From: Pratylenchus scribneri
Taxonomy: Eukaryota > Nematoda > Chromadorea > Rhabditida > Pratylenchidae
Reading direction: 5' to 3'
DNA length: 64,000 nt
Assembly: GCA_030063045.1 (NCBI GenBank)
Contig: JAQSEB010000071.1
Coordinates: forward strand, 1,110,001 to 1,174,000
Position numbers and translations under genes: made by a program. The number at the start of each line of letters is the position of its first letter. Positions within the stretch are counted from its first letter, which is position 1. Under the pieces are notes generated by a model. It did no database searches. It was not told where the DNA came from and saw only the letters and a program-made list of their open reading frames with translations. Shown one piece after another: positions 25,301 to 34,700 of this stretch.

Positions 25301-28300
25301 TAAATTTTTTGACTTAAAAATTTTGGGATAATTTTTAAATTTTTTGACTTAAAAATTTTGGGATAAATTTTAAATTTTTTGACTTAAAAATTTTGGGATA
25401 ATTTTTAAATTTTTTGACTTAAAAATTTTGGGATAATTTTTAAATTTTTTTTGACTTAAAAATTTTGGGATAATTTTTAAATTTTTTGACTTAAAAATTT
25501 TGGGATAATTTTTAAATTTTTTGACTTAAAAATTTTGGGATAATTTTTAAATTTTTTGACTTAAAAATTTTGGGATAATTTTTAAATTTTTTTTGACTTA
25601 AAAATTTTGGGATAATTTTTAAATTTTTTGACTTAAAAATTTTGGGATAATTTTTAAATTTTTTTTGACTTAAAAATTTTGGGATAATTTTTAAATTTTT
25701 TGACTTAAAAATTTTGGGATAATTTTTAAATTTTTTTTGACTTAAAAATTTTGGGATAATTTTTAAATTTTTTGACTTAAAAATTTTGGGATAATTTTTA
25801 AATTTTTTGACTTAAAAATTTTGGGATAATTTTTAAATTTTTTGACTTAAAAATTTTGGGATAATTTTTAAATTTTTTGACTTAAAAATTTTGGGATAAT
25901 TTTTAAATTTTTTGACTTAAAAATTTTGGGATAATTTTTAAATTTTTTGACTTAAAAATTTTTGACATAAAAATTTTCTGATTTGAAAATATATAAATTT
26001 TAATGAACAAAAATTTTAAGATTTAAAATGAATAATTTATTTTTTAAAATATTTGGTAAATTTAATATTTTTTTAATAAAATTAATTTAAATTTTTTTTT
26101 AATTTTTTGATGAAATCAATAAAAAAAAATTAATTTCATGATTTTGAAAAAAAAATTATTTGATAAATTTTAAAATTTTTAGAAAAAAATTTTAATTAAA
26201 ATTTTTAATTTTATTAAAAAAAATTATAAAAAATGTACCATAAGCAGGAGGAGGAGGCATTCCAGCAAATGCGGCTTGTGGGTCAAAATATTGATGAGGA
26301 ATGCCGTAGGCAACAAAATTTTCATGCGATAGGAAACGATGTGGATGCGGGAGATGAAAGTATGGATTATTTGGATTTGGTGGCGGTGGTGGATGATGAC
26401 GCCCGCCGGCTACGGTGGCATTGGCCACATTGTTGCTTGACATGAACACCTCATCATGATGTTGGGAATGGTAGGATGAGTTGGAATCTAAGTTAAATTT
26501 ATTAAAATCAAGTGATTAGGGGGTTTTGGGTCAGGTATTTTGCTATAATTACTGTATTTCGCCAAGAAATGTACTGTAAAATGTGTAAAAAAATTTTTTT
26601 GAAAATTTTCGACTCAGTTTTGAGAATTTTCAACCCAAAAATTTTTTGAAAATTTCGATTACAACCCAATTTTTAAAATAATTTTTGATACAAAAAATTT
26701 TTCAAAATTTTCTAAAATTATTTTTTTTTGGAATTCGACCCTAAAAGTTTTTGCAAATTTCGACCCAAGTTTTTGAAAATTTTCTACCAAAAAAAATTTT
26801 TTTTGCCAAATTTTAGACCCCCGAAAATAATGGCAATTTTGGCTTAGTGGGTAAAACCCTTAGACTTTTGCAAATTTTAGGTCTCAGGTTCGAATCCTCT
26901 CCGAGGAAGTTATTTTTTTGGACTTGTTAGTAACTTTTATTACTATTATACAGTACATTTCAAAATAATTCAATCAAAAAACCTGAGCTAAACACATTAA
27001 TCCAACCGAATAAATTGCCAAAAAAAAAACTCACAAATTCGACCAGCAGCCACAATTTGGTTGTAATTTTGGTTGGATGGGTGGTGGTCACCGCCGCCCC
27101 GAGGGAAAGTGCTGAACCGGCTGCGACTGTTGCGGTTGAAATTGTTGTTATTGCCACCGCCACGCGGGTTGCTGCCTTCACTCTTCTGGAATTGCCGTTG
27201 TTTGGCAATTGGCGGCGTTGATTGACGATTAGCTGTGAAAATGAATGATGAATTAATATTATATTTTCATATTTTAAAATAATGTTTTCCTTCTAAAAAT
27301 GCATGAAAGTGTGCAAAAAGTCCGAAAAAAATATCTTCCTTTGGGGTCTGAGCAGGCACGTATCCAGGATTTTTCGATGGGGGGGGGGCACCCATGTAAA
27401 AAATTTCTAGGCGGGGTACGCATGTAAACAAATTTGCCCAAGTAAAAATTTTAATATAAAAATTGGCCCCGCAGGGTAAAATTTTGGCCAAAAATGGCCG
27501 CGCAGCGAAAAATTTTGGCCAATTTTGGACTACAGAAGGGTCCCCCCACCCCCCCCCCCCCTTACTTTTTTTCCTTCCACTTCCCCCAATGGGGGGGAGG
27601 GGGGGGGGGGTACGTACCCCGTGTACCCCCCCTAAATACGTGCCTGGGTCTGAGCGGTTTAAACCCGAGACCCCCACCCCAAATTTTGAAAAACTTAAGG
27701 TCTCCATATTTTGGGTCAAAAATTTCCAAAAAAAAAAATTTTGGGGAGACTTAAATTTTCCAAAAGTCAAGGTACGCGTTAAGATCAAAAATTTTGCAAA
27801 AAACTTTTATTCAGTTTTCAGTAATATTTTAGCCTCGAAAAAATATTTTCCCTTGCGTGGGTTCAAATCCGCGAGACCCCCAAATTTAAAAGTTAAGGTC
27901 CGGCCCCTTCTTGGGATCAAATTTTTTCTAAATTTTTACTCGGCCATACTATTGCTTAATAAATGTTTTGCTGAGCTAAAGAAGTTACTTTCGCCCCTTT
28001 GTCCTCGAAAAAATATCTTCCTCTGCTAAGCGGATTCGAACCCGAGACCACCAAATTTTACAAAGTTAAGGTCCCCTTCCCCTCTTTTTATTTGGGTTAA
28101 TCTACTTTATAGACCGTAGCTTGCTCTCTAAACCCTGTTGCTGTTGGGGTTACCTCCGCCCTCTCGCTCCCGTATTTTCCCTTGCTCTGGGCGGATTCGA
28201 ACCCAAGACCTCCAAATTTTGCTAAACTTAAGGACCCCCCTCTTTGGGTCGAAATTTTTTATTCGGCCATACGCCATATTGTATTGTAGATAAATTTTGA

Positions 28301-28827
28301 CTTTTAATGAATTAAAGGTTACCTCCACCCTCTGCTGGTCGCTCTCTTGGTGGTGGTCCTCGATCCCGAAAATTGCTGTTGGATGAGACCCGAAGGATTT
28401 GTTGACCATCTCGACCAGCACCGCCGCCACCATTCACATTGGCATTCACATTGTTGCCGTTAAATTGCATTTGCATTGTTGAAATGTTGTTTGCACTCAT
28501 TGCACGCGGGCGTTGCTTTCTGCTGCTGTTGCCATTATTATTGATGCTGATGTTATTTTCACCGGTGCCACCATCGGATTTGTTGTAGTTTTTCTCAGCA
28601 ACGCCATTGCCATTTTCCTCCTTGTTGTTGTTGTTTTGGTTGTTGCTGCTATTGTCGGTGCCACCGCTGTTGTCGAAGCAGCTTTTGTAAAGTGTAATTG
28701 CTGGTGGATGCGAGATGAAATCCTTAAATTTAGTGTTTTCATCAAATCGATTTTAAAATGTTAAACTTACGCCTTCTTTGATGCTGCTTTTGTCAAAAAT
28801 TGCATAGGGATTTTCAGTCAGCGACAT
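13316..28827 (-). CDS. Low-complexity Asn/Gly/Pro-rich protein with RGG-like segment, giant satellite intron
   Basis: Five exons on the minus strand: 28827-28771, 28722-28323, 27232-27035, 26487-26239 and 13452-13316 (taa). All phases agree, giving 346 residues. The order is: a non-repetitive N-terminus (MSLTENPYAIFDKSS..., ITLYKSCF), an Asn/Gly-rich stretch, a segment with RDRGPPPRERP and NPRGGGNNNN (RG/RGG-like), a His/Pro-rich region (HHPPPPPNPNNPYFHLP), and a basic Ser/Asn-rich end. The composition resembles RNA-binding or granule scaffold proteins, but no folded domain is visible and I do not recognise it. The last intron (13453-26238, 12,786 bp) is almost entirely one minisatellite. Introns 2-3 hold SINE and MITE copies. 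Ordinary splice sites flank the array (donor GTACAT, acceptor TTTTTGCAG). Confidence 0.8.
13510..25965. repeat. 12.4-kb minisatellite of ~35-bp hairpin units
   Basis: About 350 tandem copies (estimated from length) of a 35-bp unit containing TTGACTTAAAAATTTTGGG and ATAATTTTTAAA. Length varies mainly through the T run (6, 7 or 8). Each unit has an internal inverted repeat, TTAAAAATT / TTGGGAT loop / AATTTTTAA. Left-edge units (13510-13640) are a divergent founder type (GGGTTAATTTTTT). Units with GGGGTAA cluster between 13.7 and 16.5 kb. A truncated unit (TTTTTAAAAATTTTGGG) recurs near 14370, 16640, 20800 and 24417. A variant ATAAATTTT occurs near 21747 and 25363. The array lies wholly within one intron. 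Confidence 0.98.
26530..26965 (+). repeat. tRNA-derived SINE-like element, most complete copy
   Basis: Contains an A-box-like TGGCTTAGTGGG (about 26842) and a B-box GGTTCGAATCC (about 26888), followed by a tail running to TATACAGTACATTTC. The acceptor and T stems do not pair properly, so it is not a functional tRNA gene. Inverted ATTACTGTA/TACAGTA-type ends flank the region. It lies in intron 3 of the low-complexity gene. Confidence 0.65.
27297..27720 (-). repeat. SINE-like copy split by a hAT-like MITE
   Basis: Minus-oriented tRNA-derived copy. Its left half ends ...CTTTGGGGTCTGAG at 27352, and it resumes at 27647 with GGTCTGAGCGG, then a degenerate B-box complement. Compare the uninterrupted copy at 27995-28080 (CTAAGCGGATTCGAACCCGA). 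Confidence 0.75.
27353..27646. mobile_element. hAT-like MITE, 294 bp, with 8-bp target duplication
   Basis: Terminal inverted repeats begin CAGGCACGTAT and end ATACGTGCCTG. The flanks 27345-27352 and 27647-27654 are both GGTCTGAG, an exact 8-bp target-site duplication typical of hAT elements. The interior is C/G-run-rich, and no transposase is encoded. Confidence 0.88.
27820..28245 (-). repeat. Three tandem SINE-like copies
   Basis: Copies at 27820-27910, 27995-28080 and 28165-28245 each contain the complement of a B-box (GGTTCAAATCC, GGATTCGAACCC, GGATTCGAACCC), followed by GAGACC, AAATTT and TTAAGG. They share CGAAAAAATATCTTCC-type flanks and lie in intron 2 of the low-complexity gene. Confidence 0.7.
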
Positions 28828-30240
28828 TTTGTGTTGTTCTTGCTTCTTGCAATCAGCAATTGAGTGGATTGGGAATGGAATTATTAAGTTTAAAGTGCTT
28901 AAATTTATGTATTTTATATAATTGAATTAATTAAAAGGGCGTGGAAAAGAAACTTGACAAGGTATTTTACAATTTATTTGTTTTTTGCACTCAGGAATAA
29001 AATATTTGTGTTCTTCTAAATCAGTCGAATGGGTGAGGGATGGAATTACTAAGTTTAAGTGCTTTTAAAAGGGGGTGGAAAGCTTGATGGAAGACAAGTT
29101 ATTATTAAACAATTCAATTTAAGAAACAATTACTTGGATTAAAATCAAACAAAGCAGTTTAGGTTCTTAATTTTCTCGTATTTTCGAATGAATAGTTTAA
29201 TTAAATTAAATTGAAATGGATGAGTAGGAAACTGGCCAAGCTATTTTGCAATTTACGAAACTAATAAAACTACAATTATGGCCACAATTGACCGAAAAAA
29301 TTTCGTTGTTTTTCTCCATTGATCGATTTTTCAAAAAGTGGAAATAGCGTTAAATTCCAAAGCTTATAAAGAAAAAGAGAAAATTCATAATGCCAGAAAA
29401 TATTAATTTCACATTTTCAAATTTTAAAATTTCTATTACAGTAATGCAGAAAATAGCCCAGTTTTTTGAGAGGCTTTAAACTCTTAAGGAATGAACCATT
29501 TTAAACAAATTTGATATAAAATTAAAGGGAAGAATGAAATCTATCGATTGATGTAGAAAACAAATAGATTGGCTTAAAATTAACAGAGTTATGGGTTCAA
29601 GAACATGAACGACACCATTTTCAACATTGTTTCGGGTTTTTTTGGTCATATTTCCACGTAGATTGAACCAATTTATTTAAGTTATATACCAATCAATAGC
29701 CAACACTTTCCTCTTCAAAATGCAAACAAATTTGTCAAAAATGATGAACATATTCAAAAGTTGTGGCTCAGCAAACTCGACCGCATAACCTTCTGGTTTT
29801 GTTTCTCTAGGTTACCCTTTTCGATGTTTTTTGCCAAATTTGTCTTATTTTATTTTCCACATTCCAATCTTCTAATTTTAAGTCCTAAAATAGAAATAAT
29901 ACTTTTGATTCAGTTCAAAATGCCGCCAAAGCCCACCCAATAATATTATAATTGGACGGGGTAAATTTCGTTCATTCGGCAATTGACCTATTGATGACGA
30001 ATATTATTATCGCATCGGAATGGAAAATATTTGTACGAATCCGGCGGCGATGGCGGTGGTCATTTTCCATCGCCATTCTCGATTCTCCATTCCCAATTCT
30101 CGCCATTCGCAAAACGGAATTTGCGCATCATTCCCGCCTACACCCCCTATCTTTTCCTTCCTTTTTCTTCACCCAAATAAGCCTCCTTCTTCCACATCCC
30201 CTCCCCTCGCACACACACATTCCACCTTCAATCATCACAT
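28828..30240. other. Divergent intergenic region, proximal part
   Basis: Upstream of the low-complexity gene (-). AT-rich to about 29,990, then more GC-rich and pyrimidine-rich. Two short related segments are seen near 28860-28940 and 29020-29090 (GAATGG... TTAAGTTTAA). No convincing gene; open frames here lack domain similarity or splice support. Confidence 0.4.
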
Positions 30241-30249
30241 TCCGAAAAG

Positions 30250-31060
30250 GAATGAAGGAAAAGGCAATGAATGAGTGGGCATCCCCGGAGGGGCAAATTT
30301 GTGATGAAGGGAAGAAAGGAAGATGAAGGGAGGAAGGAAGGAAGAAAGGATGAGAAGGAAGGAAAAAAGCATCGGCTTTCTCGCCATTCTCAGCCACCTT
30401 CCAGCAGGAAGGAAGATCCTTGGAGCGCACAACACAAAAAGGCAAAATGGGTGGTGGACAACATCCCCGCAGGGCAAAAATGCAATGGAGAGGAATGAAG
30501 GAAGGAGAAAGGAAGAAGAAGGATGAAGGGAGGAGAAGAATCATCGGCTTCTCGCCATTCTCAGCCGTCGCCCAATCGCCTCATTCCCTGTCCCCTGTAA
30601 AGTCAGCCCATTTGACCGGCGCTTCCATGTGGTTGCGCTTTGCGCTTCCATTCACAATTCCAATTCGCCATTTTTTTTCGGCCATAGCTCATCGAGGCAA
30701 TTGCCAATTTAGGAAGGCAATATATCATTGGAAAGCCTAAAGTGTCCTCTAAAAAGTTGCCTTTTTAAATTTTTATAAATTTCAGTCTTTTTAAGAGTTA
30801 CATGTCGTTGAGTGGAGTAAACTCACTAAAAAAGGGAAAATGGGTAGCGGACATCCCCGCAGGGGCAAATTTGTGAAGGAAGGAAGGAAGGAAGGAAAGA
30901 GGAAGAATCATCGGCTTCTCGCCATTCTCAACCGTCGCCCCATCGCCTCATCCCCTATCCCCTGTAGAATCAGTCATCCCATTTGACCGGCGGCTCCTCA
31001 ATGTGGTTGCTTCCATTCATTCACAATTCCAATTCGCCATTTTCCTCTTCCCATTCTTCC
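30250..31060 (+). repeat. Tandemly duplicated GGAAGG-rich segment (three copies)
   Basis: Three diverged copies at about 30250-30410, 30445-30680 and 30840-31060. Each has CATCCCCGCAGGGGCAAA-like sequence, a GGAAGGAAGG purine tract, then CGGCTTCTCGCCATTCTCA. Copies 2 and 3 continue through CATTTGACCGGCG. A partial 310-bp-family foldback lies between copies 2 and 3 (30675-30830). Confidence 0.8.
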
Positions 31061-31390
31061 CCTTTTTCAACCATTTTTAGTCGCGAAAATCTCTGTTTTG
31101 CTATTGGTTGCTGCCATTGAAGATGCGCAAATGGAATTTTGTTCCCCCTTCCCTAGCCCAAAATCGATTCCCCAAAAATGCGCACAGTTCGTTCCCATCC
31201 ATTTCTCTTTTTTATTGCGCAACTTCGCCCTTTCCACCCTCTCCAACAAGGCCAATACCTAAACATCCACCTTCCCTTTTCCCAATCATTCCTTCTCCGG
31301 TTGAATCGATTCCCACTTTGCCACACATTTTTTCCGCGCAACTCACATTCCATTCTTCCTTTGAAACTAGGCGATTGAGTACCCGAGCCA

Positions 31391-31700
31391 TTTTGGCCAT
31401 ATCTCGAGAAGGAATCAACCAATTCAGGAAAGCGATATGCCATTTGAAAGCCCTAAATGTCCTCTAAAAAGTGGCTTTTCTATTTGTTTTTGAAATGTTA
31501 AAATAATTTGTAAAATGAGCGGCTTTTCCTCCAACAAACAAATTTGGGTTTATTCCACACAAAGACATGTAACTTTTTTAAAGCCTGAATTTTAACAAAT
31601 TTAAATTAGCCACTTTGTAAAGGACACTTTTGGCTTTCAAATGGTATATCGCCTTCCCAAATTGGCAATTGCTTCGTTGAGATATTGGCCAAAACATTTG
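31391..31700. repeat. Foldback element, 310-bp family, copy 2
   Basis: Begins TTTTGGCCATATCTCGAGAA and ends with the inverted counterpart GAGATATTGGCCAAAA. The internal segment matches other copies (TTTATTCCACACAAAGACAT). Its right end is about 100 bp before the PTB-gene ATG, so it may lie in promoter or 5' UTR sequence. Confidence 0.85.
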
Positions 31701-31798
31701 GCCATCCCTTTCCCGCCAGCCGCCTCTCTTTCCTCTCTTCCCCGCTTTTCTTTCACGTCCATTATTAGAATTTAGCCGTAATTTTCCCATTTATAAAT

Positions 31799-34700
31799 AT
31801 GGCCATGATGGCCACCTCCAATTCCTCTGCAGTAGGTGCCAATGGTGGCCATCAATCCAACGGCAATAGCAGTCCATTGTGCCGATGTCGTGTCCTCTAC
31901 ATTGGCAGTGCCGTTCCAACGGTCACCAAAGATGGGCTTCAGGTAATTTTCTCATTTTGTGTGAACATTTTGAGAACATTTTTTTATGATATTCAGGGAA
32001 TTCAACAGCCTCTCCGTGAACGATATCCGGCCGGTGAAAGCCCGGATGCCAAGGGAATCGATTCATGGTCTCCATATTCAAATATGGGATATGCGCCCCA
32101 ACCTTTCGCCGTTTATAATAACTCATCAAGGACTGAACCAATTTTGATGATTTTAGTATCAAATTAAAGAGCAGACTTTAGGCTATCCAATGATATTAAT
32201 TTTATTTAAATTGGTTCAGAATTGAAGGAGTTATGCCCAAAAAAGCATTAAAAATGACTTTTACTATGTATTTGCAAAATTTTTACTGGTTTTTGGCCAT
32301 AACTTCACCACTTCTGAACCAATTTAAATAAAAATAATTTAATTTGATAGCCAATAGTCTGCTCTTTAATTTAATACTAAAATCATCAAAATTGGTTCAG
32401 AAATGATGAAATTGTGGCCAAAAAACCATTTAAAATGACCTTTATATGGATTTGCAAAATTTTCAGTGGTTTTTTGGCCGTAACTTCGTCAATTCTGAAC
32501 TAATTTAAATAAAATTAGTTTCTTTTGATAGCCAAAAGTCTGCTCTTTAATTTGATATCAAAATAATTAAAATTGGTTCAATCCTTGATGAGCTATTTTA
32601 AACGGCGTCAAGTTTCCCCTCAAAAAACGCAATTTCCCCTCCTCAAGGCTTTCCGTCTGGTACAATGGCCTCTTGCTGGAATATGTGGACGGTGAGCAGC
32701 GCACCGAGAGCGCATTCTTCCCCATCAACACCCTGCACTATTGTGCCGCCGTCCGTTATGTGAACATGGGCGCATTCACGGTGGAGGGTGGCGGCGGCGG
32801 CGAGCGTTTCATCCCGTTGGATTCGCCGTTTGCAATGGGGGCCGCCGCAGATTCGCCACATCCACCCATCTTCGCTGCCATCTTTCGGAGGACCACGGGG
32901 GTCAAGGTGAATTAGCACACCGGCCGGCGACCGTTTTATTGGGTGGATATGGAGGGCACCCCACATAACAAATTCCTTAAGAGATATTCCCAATTGACAA
33001 TTGTACGAATTCAATATTTGTTGGGGGCTAATTAAGAGGGTTGAATGGAAGGAAGAGGGACTGTATTATTAGATGGCATTTTTAAATGAAATTTTGTTTG
33101 AAATATTCTCGAAATTTGGTCATAGGCCATTGGGACATTTTTATGGCTTCAAAAACTTATTCATTTTCAATAAATTTGATGCCAAATTAAAGAACTGAAT
33201 GAGATTTATCAAATTATATAGAAAAAAAAATGGGTTGGCTTAAAATTCACAGAATTATAGACATAAAAAAGTCGAAGAAATGATTAAAAAAAAACTTCCG
33301 GAATGAACTTAGACAATTACAATCCTTTCGGAACAAATTATAATCTAACCGGAACAAATTACAATCCCTCCGGAAATAATTACAATCCTTTGTAAAACAA
33401 TTACAATTATAAAACAATTACAATCTAACCGGAAACAATTACAATACCGGAAATAAACAAAATTTTATGGAAGAAAATATATTATTTGGAAAGAAAATAA
33501 TAATCCCAAAGAAGTTGGAAGAAAACGATGAAATGAGCTTTATTCTCGAAGTCATATTTGAGCAGAGAATGAATCAGTCTATTTATTGAATAAGCCAATC
33601 AATGAGTAAAACTTTACTTTTTAAAAAGTCGCCAAATTAGCCAAAAACGATTAACTGCTTCAAAAGTTATGAAGCCACAAATTTTAGCCTACACCCAAAT
33701 GGCTTCTTAAATGTTCAATTCATTGATTGGCCAATTTTAGGTGCTCGAATGCCACGGCTTCGTTTGCACCAATGAGAAGGCTGCAAATGCCCTTGTCCGT
33801 TGCTGTTTTCATGCCTATGCGGACACGGTAAATCAAAAAGGAAATTATTCCCAAATGGCTAGGGGGCTAGGCTAGGTTTTGATGTATTTTACCTATTTTT
33901 GGGGAAATTTAATTAAAAATGGAATAAAAAACCGAAAATTACCTACTATATTGAGATTCCCCAAAACTATCTATTTTGGCAAATTTCACGAAAAAAATAT
34001 TTTGCAATTTGCACCCTAAAAATTGCAGATGTACCTGAAATTGGATGAAAAATTGCCTGGGGCATTGACCGGTATCGGTCCCTTGAAGGCGATAAAGGAG
34101 CCTCCACCGCCTAGCAGTCGAAGCGTAACGCCGAGCAGCGAACTGAATTTGGCCGGCGATGACCATCAAGGAGCCGGAAACGGAAATGGAGGGGTGATGC
34201 CATTGATGGACGGGACGCCGGACTGGAATGAACGAGCAATTGGCCAAAAGCAATGGCAACGACGCCAACAATCCGGCGAATATGATGCCGGCAGTGTGTC
34301 GTCGAGTTTGGCCAAAAAGGGTGGAATGGCCGGAGGCCGGCCACGGCATCATCATCAGGAAATGGTCCCATATATGGGAGGTGGCGGTGGTGGCGGAGCA
34401 GAAAATGGTGTGCCTTTTAAATTTATAAACACAATTTGATAGTCCAATCAATAATTAAAATCAATAATATTTGAGTTATCACATTTGAGTCCTCATGTTT
34501 GAGTCCACGGGCCATTCTTTTGGCCCATAACTCAACGAGTCTTTGGCCAATTTGGGAAGGCGATATACCATTTGAAAGCCAAAAGTGTCCTCTACAAAGT
34601 GGCTAATTTAAATTTTATAAAATCTAAGCTTTTGAAAAAGTTACATGTCTTTGAGTGGAGTAAACGCAAATTTGTTTGTTGGAGGAAAATTCGCTTATTT

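Noticed and set aside
13510..25965. Possible CRISPR-like or centromeric array
   Set aside because: There are no unique spacers, so not CRISPR. A centromere claim cannot be supported because the array sits in an intron of an otherwise normal gene and is only 12 kb.
26838..26920. Functional tRNA gene
   Set aside because: A and B boxes are present but the acceptor stem and T stem do not pair; treated as SINE-derived.
27463..28029. Plus-strand 188-codon open frame
   Set aside because: Runs through MITE and SINE copies with C/G homopolymers; no domain, and it is antisense to an intron.
29952..30544. Several open frames of 75-140 codons
   Set aside because: Low-complexity translations of the GGAAGG tract and pyrimidine runs on both strands, without splice or domain support.
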